From Clostridiales bacterium Firm_04 (GTDB lineage: Bacteria; Bacillota; Clostridia; Oscillospirales; Ruminococcaceae), in contig LVAJ01000021.1 in assembly GCA_001603005.1 (NCBI GenBank), positions 38,739 to 102,738 on the forward strand: DNA of 64,000 nt, in the 5' to 3' direction. Shown here piece after piece: positions 34,039-42,455 of the stretch. The stretch's first letter is position 1, and every line of letters begins with the position of its first letter. The position numbers and the translations under genes are program-made. The notes below the pieces were generated by a model. It made no database searches and was not told the DNA's origin. It saw nothing but the letters and a program-made list of their open reading frames with translations.

Positions 34039-35673
34039 TTATTTGATCACATTCCGCCATGTGATGCTTTTCCCCGCAACGGCAGTTTCCGTGTAGTACT
34101 GGAGAATGTACTGCGCATCCTCGACTGTCAGTTTGCCGTCTTTGTTGACGTCAGCGGCATTGAGCTGTCTGGGTGTCAGACCGGGATCATTGCCCGCGAA
34201 AAGTTCGGTATAGTTGATCAGTGCAAGCTGTGCATCTTCCACGCTGATTGTGTTATCATCGTTGAAGTCGCCTTTGGCTTTCTCCAATTTCGATTCTCCG
34301 CTGCCGATGGACACAAACTGCAAATTGTTCGCTGCAGCATACTGCTCTGCGGTAGAACCGTCATAGCCATTGATTTCGACGTTTTTGCAGCCGTCAAAGA
34401 TACTCACGTCCAGATCAACCAAGGGATCGAAAATATAAACCTTATGCAGTGCGGTGCAGCCCGAGAACGCCGCCTGTTCAACGGTCCGAATCCGGTCATA
34501 CAGGGAGATTCCGCTCAGTTGGGTACAGCCCCTGAATGCCTGATTTCCGATTCGTTTCACTTTCAGCATCTGAAATGAGAAAATCTCCGTGCAGTCCATA
34601 AAAGCAAAGTCGTCGATCTCTGTGAGGTAGTCGCATTCGCAGTGCATGAAGCTCTTGCAGTTCCGGAACGCCTGATTTCCGATTTTGGTGATGTTCTTGC
34701 CTTCTACCCCGACCAGCTGCTCGCAGCTGTCAAATGTATGATCCTCGATGACAGTCACGCCGTCCGGAAACGTAAAAGTTGTGAGTGCAGTTTTGCTGAA
34801 TGCCCTTTCGCCGACCGCAGTCAGTTGATCTGAAACATGGATCTCTGCCAATGCCGTGCATTCATTGCACATGCCGGCAGGGATTTCCGTCACGCTGTCC
34901 GGCAGCGTCAGCGAAGTCAGACCGGTACATCCGGAGAATGCAGAGCTTCCGATTTTTGTAAGACCGAGCGGCATGATGACATCTGTAATTTCCGTATTTT
35001 TGGAAAATGCAGCCGCATTGATCGCTTTCACATCCGATGAAAGAGTGACAACACCTTTGCATTTTGAGCCGTCGATCACAATATGATTGAGAACGGCAGG
35101 TCCGCCGTGTGCTGTCTGCGCATCAAGCCATGCTGTTCCCTGGAATGCGGAACCGCCGATTTCCTGCAGGGTTGCCGGTGCATTGATCTCTGTAAGCGCT
35201 TTACAGTAGTGAAATGCAGACATACCGATTTTTGTGAGTCCTTCCGGCAGCGTCACAGACTCCAGATTCTCATCCATATAGAACGCCATTCTGCCGATTT
35301 CCCTGACGCCCGGACAGGTTACGCTTTTCAGCAAAAGGAGTCCGCCGAATGCTTCGTTTCCGATCACGGAAACGCTTTCCGGAAGAATCACATGCTTCAC
35401 ACTGGAACCGCAGAACGCGTTATCCTCGACTGCGGTGACAGGCAGCCCCTCCACCATATCCGGAATCGTAAGTTCCGGTTCTCTGCCGTGGTAATCATAG
35501 ACGGCTGCATGATCGTCATAGAGTGTGTAAACCACATTGTCCGCTTCGACCTGCTTTTCTGCTGCATAGGCTGTGATCGCAGCCGGAGCCGGTGATACCG
35601 GCAGTACGCCCGCAGTACCGGTCAGCAGCAGACAAGCTGCACCGAATGCTGCAATTTTCTGATAATCCCTCAT
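34039..35673 (-). CDS. Secreted BspA-like LRR protein with C-terminal dockerin
   Basis: 544 residues. Signal peptide MRDYQKIAAFGAACLLLTG, then a short domain (VVYTLYDDHAAVYDY), LRR_5 repeats (~60-440; LPESVSVIGNEAFGG, FSGCTGLTSLTLPDSVTEI) and a dockerin (~465-540; GDFNDDNTISVEDAQLALI and ADVNKDGKLTVEDAQYIL) with two Ca-loop repeats. The dockerin end KSITWRNVIK parallels the KSVSWEDLL end of the 1537-residue LRR protein. It is predicted to be displayed on a cohesin scaffold and to bind a ligand through the LRR face. The start MRDYQK is preferred over in-frame upstream codons because it opens directly into the signal peptide; its ribosome binding site (AGGA, 9 nt) is moderate. Convergent with the protease gene. 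Confidence 0.88.
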   Translation of the reverse strand: MRDYQKIAAFGAACLLLTGTAGVLPVSPAPAAITAYAAEKQVEADNVVYTLYDDHAAVYDYHGREPELTIPDMVEGLPVTAVEDNAFCGSSVKHVILPESVSVIGNEAFGGLLLLKSVTCPGVREIGRMAFYMDENLESVTLPEGLTKIGMSAFHYCKALTEINAPATLQEIGGSAFQGTAWLDAQTAHGGPAVLNHIVIDGSKCKGVVTLSSDVKAINAAAFSKNTEITDVIMPLGLTKIGSSAFSGCTGLTSLTLPDSVTEIPAGMCNECTALAEIHVSDQLTAVGERAFSKTALTTFTFPDGVTVIEDHTFDSCEQLVGVEGKNITKIGNQAFRNCKSFMHCECDYLTEIDDFAFMDCTEIFSFQMLKVKRIGNQAFRGCTQLSGISLYDRIRTVEQAAFSGCTALHKVYIFDPLVDLDVSIFDGCKNVEINGYDGSTAEQYAAANNLQFVSIGSGESKLEKAKGDFNDDNTISVEDAQLALINYTELFAGNDPGLTPRQLNAADVNKDGKLTVEDAQYILQYYTETAVAGKSITWRNVIK

Positions 35674-35725
35674 TATTGATATTCCTGCCTTTCCATATTG
35701 ATCCGGAGCTCGCCGGATGATATCA

Positions 35726-35754
35726 ATTATAACATATTGTCTATCAAAATGCAA
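35726..35754 (-). promoter_or_regulatory. Promoter of the 544-residue LRR-dockerin gene
   Basis: Minus strand TTGCAT, 17-bp spacer, TATAAT. A 6-bp hairpin (ATCCGG-agctcg-CCGGAT, 35701-35718) lies in the short leader. Confidence 0.75.
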
Positions 35755-35820
35755 TACGAAATAACAATAAACATATAATCCGGCTTGTAATTTCACTTGT
35801 CGGTCACAAATTCCGATCAC

Positions 35821-35887
35821 ATTCCACATTTCTGCATGTCCGATTCCACATTCAGCCCATCTTCTTTTCATATTGCACCGGTATAAT
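35821..35887 (+). promoter_or_regulatory. Activator-type promoter region of the beta-helical lipoprotein gene
   Basis: The 10-mer ATTCCACATT is repeated at 35821 and 35843, 22 bp apart (two helical turns), 30-60 bp upstream of a TATAAT at 35882-35887 that lacks a recognisable -35 box. Direct repeats in helical phase fit an OmpR-type regulator; the one encoded at 37538 is the nearest candidate (inference). Confidence 0.4.
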
Positions 35888-35941
35888 AAAGCCATAGAAA
35901 CAAACCAAACCCGATGCCAACTCAGAAAGGACGGATTGATT

Positions 35942-37327
35942 ATGAAAAAGATGAATATGATGTGTGCAGCGCTCGCAGCGATCCTCGCGGTGACCATGAC
36001 AGGCTGCGGCATGAATCAGACGGCGGATACCACGGCGGAACATGCTGTTGTGACGGAAACGCAGACAGAATCCGCAGCGGAAACAGAAGAAACCGCCGCA
36101 GAGACCGAAGCGGAAGCGACCGAAACAGAAGCAGCAGCGGAAGAATCCGCGATCGAAGCAGTTGCACTGTCGCAGAGCACAAATTCCGATGATGCACAGG
36201 ATACCGACAGCGAGCTGTTCACAAAGCGCGACCTCGCACAGACCGCTGACCTGAGCGATGCCGAAACGATCACCGTTGCAGACGGCAAAACGATCGACAT
36301 TACCGCGGAAGGCGTCTACGTCATCAGCGGTTCTGCAAAGGACTGCACGATCCGCGTCAATGCGGACGATACCGCGAAGATCCAGCTCGTGCTCGACGGC
36401 GTCAGCATCACAAACAGCGATTTCCCCGCGATCTATGTGCTTTCCGCGGACAAGGTGTTCCTCACCACAACGGACAGCGAGAATACGCTGACCGTCAGCG
36501 GACAGTTCCGCGCGGACGGCGACACGAATACCGATGCGGTCATCTACTCGAAGGATGATCTTGTCCTGAACGGAACCGGAACCCTGACGATCAACTCGAA
36601 GGCAGGCAACGGCGTCTCCGGCAAGGATGATCTGAAGATCACCGGCGGCACCTACAATGTCACCGCGGCGCTCGACAGCTTTGAAGCGAACGACAGCATT
36701 TCCATTGCAGACGGCACGTTCCATATCACCACCGAAAAGGACGGCTTCCACTGCGAAAACGATGAAGCAGAGGGCACGATCACGATTCTCGGCGGCAGCT
36801 ATACGATCAGCGGCGGCAGCGACGGCATGCAGGCGTGTGCCCTGCTGCAGATCGACGGCGGCACGATGGATATCACCGCGCCGGAAGGTCTCGAAGCGAC
36901 CTATGTGCGGATCAACGGCGGCGATATCAGCATCACGGCGAGCGACGACGGCATCAACGCATCCGCAGGCTCGAATGCGTATGAAGTCGCAGTCGAGATC
37001 AACGGCGGCAATCTGAATGTCGCAGTCGGACAGGGCGATACCGATGCGATCGACTCGAACGGCTCGGTCTATGTCAACGGCGGCACGGTCAATATTACGG
37101 CGCAGATGTCCGCGTTCGATTACGACAGAACCGCAGAGTTCAACGGCGGAACCATTATCATCAACGGCACAGAGGTCTCCGAGATCCCGCAGAGCATGAT
37201 GGGCGGCGGCATGAGAGGCGGCATGGGCGGCATGCGCGGCGGCTTCGGCAGCATGGACGGCGCGGACGATGAGATGCAGGGAGGCATGCGCGGAGGCTTC
37301 GGCGGCAGAAGCAGAGGGATGTTATAA
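35942..37327 (+). CDS. Carbohydrate-binding DUF4353-like lipoprotein with Gly/Met-rich tail
   Basis: 461 residues. Lipoprotein signal peptide with lipobox TMTGCG (Cys ~21), then an acidic Glu/Thr/Ala-rich linker (~25-80), then a repetitive right-handed beta-helix-like body (~90-415) made of short 'INGGTVNITA / LTITGGTYNV' turns, the pattern of the carbohydrate-binding DUF4353 family. The C-terminus is unusual: MMGGGMRGGMGGMRGG and further GGMRGG repeats. It is anchored to the outer face of the membrane. It precedes a two-component system and an HtrA protease on the same strand, suggesting an envelope function or stress response. AAAGGA lies ~10 nt before the ATG. Function beyond family is unknown. 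Confidence 0.8.
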   Translation: MKKMNMMCAALAAILAVTMTGCGMNQTADTTAEHAVVTETQTESAAETEETAAETEAEATETEAAAEESAIEAVALSQSTNSDDAQDTDSELFTKRDLAQTADLSDAETITVADGKTIDITAEGVYVISGSAKDCTIRVNADDTAKIQLVLDGVSITNSDFPAIYVLSADKVFLTTTDSENTLTVSGQFRADGDTNTDAVIYSKDDLVLNGTGTLTINSKAGNGVSGKDDLKITGGTYNVTAALDSFEANDSISIADGTFHITTEKDGFHCENDEAEGTITILGGSYTISGGSDGMQACALLQIDGGTMDITAPEGLEATYVRINGGDISITASDDGINASAGSNAYEVAVEINGGNLNVAVGQGDTDAIDSNGSVYVNGGTVNITAQMSAFDYDRTAEFNGGTIIINGTEVSEIPQSMMGGGMRGGMGGMRGGFGSMDGADDEMQGGMRGGFGGRSRGML

Positions 37328-37397
37328 TGAAATGATAATGTTGAAAGTACGAACGATTGACATCAAACCGGAAAGCGGGATTCTGAAAGGATTGCAT

Positions 37398-37470
37398 CCC
37401 TTAAGCGGGGTCTGGGGCAGCGCTCCATTATAATCCATCGGAGATACAGCTTTCTTTGCAGAATGAGCGC
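37398..37470 (+). repeat. Truncated copy of the 50618-50880 intergenic element
   Basis: CCCTTAAGC followed by a G-rich stretch, then AATCC.TCGGAGA.AC and a GC-rich end, aligning with the last ~70 bp of the element at 50812-50880. No gene is in this 210-bp gap; it also holds the terminator and promoter listed next. Confidence 0.5.
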
Positions 37471-37497
37471 TCCTTTCACTTTACAAAGGAGCGCTTT
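37466..37497 (+). terminator. Terminator upstream of the OmpR-type two-component operon
   Basis: AGCGCTCCTTT / AAAGGAGCGCT, 11-bp stem, 8-nt loop, then TTTCG. The -35 box of the next promoter sits inside the loop and descending arm. Confidence 0.8.
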
Positions 37498-37508
37498 TCG
37501 TGTATAAT
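37480..37508 (+). promoter_or_regulatory. Promoter of the OmpR-type two-component operon
   Basis: TTTACA, 17-bp spacer, TATAAT, overlapping the terminator hairpin. Confidence 0.7.
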
Positions 37509-37537
37509 AAAAGTATATTTCATGCGGAGGTGCGAAC

Positions 37538-38215
37538 ATGGCAGCAAAGATCCTGATTGCGGATGATGAACCGAATATTGTGACAATGATCCGGCGGTAT
37601 GCAGAGCGCGAGGGCTATGCAGTGACGGGCGTATCCGACGGCAGAGCGGCGATCGAAGCCTGCCGGCGCGAGACATTTGACGTGATCATTCTCGATGTGA
37701 TGATGCCCGACACAGACGGCTTTACCGCATGCAGAAAAATACGCGAGTTCACGGAAACGCCGGTCATCATGCTTTCTGCGCGCGGCACAGAATACGACAA
37801 GCTGCACGGCTTTGAGGTCGGTGTTGATGACTATGTGACAAAGCCGTTCTCGCCGCTCGAACTGATGGCGCGCATCAAGGTCGCAGTCAAGCGCGGAACG
37901 CCGCAGGATCCCGCCAAAAAAGCGGATACCCTCACAGTCGGCGGCATTGTCATTGACGCGCCGGGCATGACGGTCACGGTGGACGGCGAAAAGCTCGATC
38001 TGACCGCGAAGGAATATGCGCTGCTGCATTATCTGGTGCAGAATCAGGGCATTGTTGTGTCCCGCGAGCAGATCCTGCAGGCAGTCTGGGGCTATGACGA
38101 TACGGTCGTGGACCGGACGGTTGACTGGCAGATCAAGCTGCTGCGCGGAAAGCTCGGCGCATACCGCGACAGCATCAGAACGGTACGAGGGGTGGGATAC
38201 AAATTTGAAGCGTAA
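37538..38215 (+). CDS. OmpR-family response regulator
   Basis: 225 residues. Receiver domain with Asp9/Asp10 and phospho-acceptor Asp53 in VIILDVMMPDTDGF, switch residues in MLSARG and the Lys in VTKPFSP. C-terminal winged-helix DNA-binding domain (~125-225; LTAKEYALLHYLVQNQGIVV and RTVRGVGYKFEA). Partner of the kinase that overlaps its 3' end. Flanked by an envelope lipoprotein and an HtrA protease, each with repeats upstream that this regulator might bind. GCGGAGGTGCGAAC precedes the ATG. Confidence 0.93.
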   Translation: MAAKILIADDEPNIVTMIRRYAEREGYAVTGVSDGRAAIEACRRETFDVIILDVMMPDTDGFTACRKIREFTETPVIMLSARGTEYDKLHGFEVGVDDYVTKPFSPLELMARIKVAVKRGTPQDPAKKADTLTVGGIVIDAPGMTVTVDGEKLDLTAKEYALLHYLVQNQGIVVSREQILQAVWGYDDTVVDRTVDWQIKLLRGKLGAYRDSIRTVRGVGYKFEA

Positions 38216-39632
38216 AGCAGGCACCTTTCAGCGAAAGCTTCTGAGCTATTTTATCCTGTTTACCGCGGTGATCTTCACGGTTCTGTGGCTGCTGCAAACG
38301 GTGTTTCTGCAGCGGTTCTATGACGGCATGCTGATCCGGAACACAGTCGCCGCGGCGGACAGCATTGCAGCGCAGGGCGGCAGCGATGCGATCGCGGATT
38401 ATATCGACGCCGTTTCGCGCGATAATTCCATTCTGGTCTATCTGACGGACACGGCGGGCAATATTCTGTACAGCGCCGATTCATTCAAGAACATGCAGAA
38501 AAAGCGGGACGATTTCAACGGGAATTTTTTCCGCGGGGATCATATGCATTATCGCGAGCTGCCGGAAAATTACGGTGCATTTTTGCAGGCGCTCCGCAAT
38601 TCAGCGGACGGGACGGCTGCGATCCGCACGGAAGATCAGTATGTGTACGGCAGATATATCCGGCTTGGCGATGAAGATGCCGTGCTGTATCTCGGCACAA
38701 TGCTGGGCGCAGTCGGTTCGGCGGCGCGCATCATCCGGACGCAGCTGCTCTGGGTGACGCTGCTGTCTGTTGCTGTGGGATTTGTGCTGGCATGGTTCCT
38801 GTCGCGGAGCTTTGCAAAGCCGATCGCACAGCTGACCGAAAAAGCGCATGCGCTCGGCGACAATCAGCAGGATCTTCCGTTTTCGGAGGGATTCTGTGCG
38901 GAGCTGGACGATCTGAACGGCACGCTTGACCGCACGTCCGAAAAGCTGAAACAGAATCGGGAATTTCAGAATGCATTTCTCGCAAATGTTTCGCATGATC
39001 TGCGCACGCCGCTGACGATGATCAGGGGCTATGCGGAGATGATCCGCGATATCTCCCGTGAGGACGAAGCGCAGTGCGCCGCGGATGTCGCGGTCATTGT
39101 GGACGAATCCGACCGGCTGACGGCGCTGGTCAACGAGATCCTTGAATATTCCGAATTGCAGATGACCGATCGGGAACCCGTCACGGAGCCGGTCGATCTC
39201 AGTGAAATTGTCACATCCGTCGCGGACAGCTTTGCGCATCTCTACACAAAAGACGGCTTCACATTTGCGCGGCAGATCGCGGAAGGTCTGACGGTCAGCG
39301 GCAATGCGTCCAGACTGCAGCGTGCGGTCTATAATCTGCTGGACAATGCCGTGCGGCATGCAGGGGAGGATCGCTGGATCGGCGTGACGCTGTTCCGGCA
39401 GGAAGATGCTGCGGTCATTGAGATCGCGGATCACGGCAGCGGCATTGCGCCGGAGGATCTGGAGCGGATCTGGGAGAAATACTACACCAAGCGCATGCGG
39501 AACGGCAAGGGCGTATCCGGTCTCGGGCTCGCGATCGTGAAGCAGACCGTCCAGCTGCATCACGGCACATGCGGCGTCCGCTCAGTGCCCGGACAGGGCA
39601 GCATCTTCCGCATCACTTTGCCGGTCAGATAA
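38205..39632 (+). CDS. Sensor histidine kinase with HAMP domain
   Basis: 475 residues if begun at TTG 38205, which has GAGGGGTGGG upstream and overlaps the regulator gene by 11 nt. Membrane segment ~14-35, an extracytoplasmic sensor domain (~36-165), a second segment (~170-195), HAMP (AKPIAQLTEKAHALGD), HisKA with phospho-acceptor His in FLANVSHDLRTPLTM, and HATPase with N box (LLDNAVRHAG), DHGSGIAPEDL and GLGLAIVKQTVQLHHG. A typical OmpR-class partner. The signal is unknown; context suggests envelope state. The frame stays open further upstream, but that would overlap most of the regulator gene and is rejected. Confidence 0.9.
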   Translation: MKRKAGTFQRKLLSYFILFTAVIFTVLWLLQTVFLQRFYDGMLIRNTVAAADSIAAQGGSDAIADYIDAVSRDNSILVYLTDTAGNILYSADSFKNMQKKRDDFNGNFFRGDHMHYRELPENYGAFLQALRNSADGTAAIRTEDQYVYGRYIRLGDEDAVLYLGTMLGAVGSAARIIRTQLLWVTLLSVAVGFVLAWFLSRSFAKPIAQLTEKAHALGDNQQDLPFSEGFCAELDDLNGTLDRTSEKLKQNREFQNAFLANVSHDLRTPLTMIRGYAEMIRDISREDEAQCAADVAVIVDESDRLTALVNEILEYSELQMTDREPVTEPVDLSEIVTSVADSFAHLYTKDGFTFARQIAEGLTVSGNASRLQRAVYNLLDNAVRHAGEDRWIGVTLFRQEDAAVIEIADHGSGIAPEDLERIWEKYYTKRMRNGKGVSGLGLAIVKQTVQLHHGTCGVRSVPGQGSIFRITLPVR

Positions 39633-39655
39633 CCTTTTCTGTATCATGATGCATC

Positions 39656-39696
39656 ACACATGCTCCGGAGCAATGCTTCGGGGCATGTGTTTTTTC
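39656..39696 (+). terminator. Terminator of the OmpR-type two-component operon
   Basis: ACACATGC / GCATGTGT outer stem with an inner GC part, followed by a run of T. Confidence 0.85.
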
Positions 39697-39735
39697 TGCG
39701 CATGCGTTTTCATATTCATATCACAAAATGCACTT

Positions 39736-39814
39736 ATTTTCCAAGCATTTTCCTCATTTCTCTAACCTTGATTCCAAAAAGCCGTCATCGTTTTTTCAAA
39801 TAAAACCGTATAAT
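39736..39814 (+). promoter_or_regulatory. Activator-type promoter region of the HtrA gene
   Basis: ATTTTCC is repeated at 39736 and 39747, exactly 11 bp apart, about 60 bp before a TATAAT (39809-39814) that lacks a good -35 box. This is the spacing used by OmpR-type dimers; the kinase/regulator pair just upstream is the natural candidate. Confidence 0.4.
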
Positions 39815-39873
39815 AATACTTGTAAGCAGGAAACACAGCCGGTAAACGGCAGAATATGAAAGGACGGTTTATT

Positions 39874-41133
39874 ATGCTGAATCAGAACAATCACAACGGA
39901 AACATTTTCATGAAGGTATCTGCTGCACTCGCAGCAATGACGCTTGTTTCGGGCGCATCCATCGGAATGTACAAGCTTGCATCGGAGCGCAGCGAAGCGG
40001 CTCCTGCACAGAATCCGGCAGTCGTCACAGAGACCGCTGAAACTGCTGAAACGGAATCTTCCGGCAGCACCGCAGGTGCACCGGCAGTCAATATGAGCTG
40101 GGTGGAAATGGCTTCATCCGCTGACGCGCTGACCATTCCGGAAATCGCTGCAAAGGCAATGCCTTCCGCAGTCGGCATCAGTTCGACCTTCACCTACACG
40201 CCGCAGAATACCGGCTACGGCAATTTCGCATTCGGCGGCATGCGCGGCAATGCACAGCCCGCATCGCAGGAAGTACAAGCAGCCGGCAGCGGCATTGTCA
40301 TGACAAGCGACGGCTATATCATCACAAATGCGCATGTGATCTACGATACCGAAAGCGAATATCAGATGGGCAAAGCGACGTCCGTTACCGTCATCATGGG
40401 CGAGAATCACGATGAGGAATATGAAGCGGAGATCGTCGGCTATGATATCCAGACCGACCTTGCGGTGCTGAAAATCGACGCAGAAGGGCTGACGCCTGCG
40501 GAGTTCGGCAACAGCGATGATCTGCAGGTCGGCGAGCTGGTCGTCGCGATCGGCAATCCGCTCGGATTTGAGCTTTACGGCACGACGACCTGCGGCATCG
40601 TTTCTGCAAAGAACCGCGAGGTGCAGCTTGAGGACAGAACGATGACGCTGATCCAGACCGATGCAGCGATCAATGCCGGAAACTCCGGCGGCATGCTGCT
40701 GAATGCATACGGTCAGGTCATCGGCATCAACTCGATGAAAATGAGCGCTTCCTACGGCGAAGCGAGCGTTGAGGGACTGGGCTTTGCAATTCCGATCAAC
40801 GATGCAGCCGAGATCATCCGCTCGCTGATCGAAAACGGCTATGTGACCGGCAGACCGCAGCTCGGCATCACCGGCGCGACCGTTTCAGAGGAGCAGGCAG
40901 CGTTCTATCAGATGCCGCAGGGCGTGTATGTTTACAGCGCGACCGAAAGCTCCGGCTTGCAGGAAGGCGACGTCATCACCGCGATCGACGGCGTGGAGAT
41001 CACGACAATGGATGAGCTGAACGCACAGAAGAATCTGCACAAAGCCGGCGAGACCGTGACGCTTCGCATCAACCGCGGCGGCGAGATCAAAACCGTGCAG
41101 GTCACGCTGCAGGAGAGCGTTCCGGAAGCATAA
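39874..41133 (+). CDS. HtrA/DegP-like S1C serine protease with PDZ domain
   Basis: 419 residues. An N-terminal membrane segment (~12-32) without an obvious cleavage site suggests membrane anchoring, followed by a Thr/Glu-rich linker. Trypsin-like domain with His154 in TNAHVIY, Asp195 in QTDLAVL and Ser271 in NAGNSGG. C-terminal PDZ (~325-415; LQEGDVITAIDGVEITTMDE). Degrades misfolded exported proteins at the outer face of the membrane. It follows a two-component system and may belong to its regulon. Start MLNQNN is used because AAAGGA precedes it; an earlier Met 18 nt upstream overlaps that site. Confidence 0.93.
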   Translation: MLNQNNHNGNIFMKVSAALAAMTLVSGASIGMYKLASERSEAAPAQNPAVVTETAETAETESSGSTAGAPAVNMSWVEMASSADALTIPEIAAKAMPSAVGISSTFTYTPQNTGYGNFAFGGMRGNAQPASQEVQAAGSGIVMTSDGYIITNAHVIYDTESEYQMGKATSVTVIMGENHDEEYEAEIVGYDIQTDLAVLKIDAEGLTPAEFGNSDDLQVGELVVAIGNPLGFELYGTTTCGIVSAKNREVQLEDRTMTLIQTDAAINAGNSGGMLLNAYGQVIGINSMKMSASYGEASVEGLGFAIPINDAAEIIRSLIENGYVTGRPQLGITGATVSEEQAAFYQMPQGVYVYSATESSGLQEGDVITAIDGVEITTMDELNAQKNLHKAGETVTLRINRGGEIKTVQVTLQESVPEA

Positions 41134-41158
41134 TGCTGCATGATGCTCCGGAATAGAA

Positions 41159-41195
41159 ACCGCCGTCTGTTGAAGAAGCAGACGGCGGGTTTTTG
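41159..41195 (+). terminator. Terminator of the HtrA gene (also faces the convergent operon)
   Basis: CCGCCGTCTG / CAGACGGCGG stem with a 9-nt loop, then TTTTTG. Confidence 0.85.
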
Positions 41196-41202
41196 CTGTA
41201 TG

Positions 41203-42129
41203 TTACGGCAGGAACTTGCCCGATGCCAGATAGAGCGCATACCAGTCATGATGCGAGAGTGTGACCTTGACCGCATCGCAGGCATCCTGAATATGCGACG
41301 GATTCATTGTGCCGATGATCGCCTGCATTTTTGCGGGATGCCGCAGGATCCATGCGATCGCCACCGCTGCTTTGGAGACCTGCTCGCGTTCTGCGATCTC
41401 TGCGAGTGCGCGGTTCAGCTCCGGATAGTCCGGATTGTCAATGAACGTGCCGCCGAACATGCCGATCTGGAGCGGCGACCATGCCTGTACGGTGATATCA
41501 TGCAGCCGGCAGTAGTCGAGCGCAGAGCCGTCGCGGTTGATCGAAAGATCGGTCGTTTTGTTGTTCATATAGAGCGGCTGGTCAATGAGCTGCGACTGTT
41601 CAAGCGAAAGCTGCACCTGATCTATGACAAGCGGCTGCTTCACATATTTTTTGAGCAGCGCGATCTGCATGGGCATGAGGTTGCTGACGCCGAACCAGCG
41701 TACCTTTCCGGCGGATTCGAGCTGATCGAATGCCGCAGCGACCTCCTCCGGATCAAAGAGCAGATCGGGGCGGTGCAGCAGCAGCGTATCGAGATGATCG
41801 GTGTGCAGGCGCTGCAGAATGCCGTCAGTGCTTGCGAGAATATTCTCCTTTGTCCAGTCAAATTCCTGCCGCTCCGGACAGATGCCGCATTTGCTCTGGA
41901 TATAGATATCCTCACGGCGGAGACCGGTCAGCGGAAACGCCTCTGCAAAGCGCGTTTCGGCTTCGCCCGCGCCGTAGCATGTGGCGTGGTCAAAGAAATT
42001 GATGCCGTTGTCGTATGCCGTGCGGATGACCTTTGCAGCATCCTCTTTTGAGAGCGCTGGCATCCGCATGCAGCCCTGAATGATCGCAGAGACCTGCTGC
42101 GGGCCGTTCGCAATATTGATCATTTTCAT
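41203..42129 (-). CDS. Aldo/keto reductase
   Basis: 308 residues, single TIM barrel, YdhF-like. Tetrad residues in order: Asp in INFFDHATCYG, Tyr in the same motif, Lys in QSKCG, His in LLHRPD; NADP-binding end near IGTMNPSHIQ. Reduces an aldehyde or ketone with NADPH; the substrate is unknown. Last gene of a seven-gene operon and overlaps the stop of the monooxygenase-like gene by 4 nt (ATGA). A second, iron-sulfur aldo/keto reductase lies in the same operon. Confidence 0.9.
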   Translation of the reverse strand: MKMINIANGPQQVSAIIQGCMRMPALSKEDAAKVIRTAYDNGINFFDHATCYGAGEAETRFAEAFPLTGLRREDIYIQSKCGICPERQEFDWTKENILASTDGILQRLHTDHLDTLLLHRPDLLFDPEEVAAAFDQLESAGKVRWFGVSNLMPMQIALLKKYVKQPLVIDQVQLSLEQSQLIDQPLYMNNKTTDLSINRDGSALDYCRLHDITVQAWSPLQIGMFGGTFIDNPDYPELNRALAEIAEREQVSKAAVAIAWILRHPAKMQAIIGTMNPSHIQDACDAVKVTLSHHDWYALYLASGKFLP

Positions 42130-42431
42130 TTCTGTTCTCCTTCTGTGAGCGTATACCGTCTGATGACGTTTTCCGCAACATATTCCGCTTTCAGATCACC
42201 GAGCGCCTTGAAATGCGGCGTTTCCCCGTGGAGCCGCACCGCCTCTGCATCGCGCCAGATCTCCAGAAGCAGCAGCTCGTTTTCATTGTCCGGACTGAAC
42301 CAGTAAGCATACATCTCATTGCCTTCCTCGGCGCGGGACTTGTCAGCGATGCCGCTCTGCATCAGGGCGTCATAGAACGCCTGCCGCATGCCGGATCTCG
42401 CAAGATAATGCACTTCTACAAATTGTTTCAT
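42126..42431 (-). CDS. ABM (antibiotic biosynthesis monooxygenase)-like small protein
   Basis: 101 residues from MKQFVEVHYLARSG. The ferredoxin-like alpha-beta pattern with 'EIWRDAEAVRLHGETPHFKAL' is that of the YgiN/LsrG ABM family, small dimeric enzymes that oxidise quinols or isomerise small metabolites without a cofactor. It sits between a metallo-hydrolase and an aldo/keto reductase in a redox-rich operon. The start follows AAAGGAGTTGTGCAAT; an in-frame Met three codons earlier would fall within that site. Confidence 0.75.
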   Translation of the reverse strand: MKQFVEVHYLARSGMRQAFYDALMQSGIADKSRAEEGNEMYAYWFSPDNENELLLLEIWRDAEAVRLHGETPHFKALGDLKAEYVAENVIRRYTLTEGEQK

Positions 42432-42455
42432 ATTGCACAACTCCTTTGCATCCGT

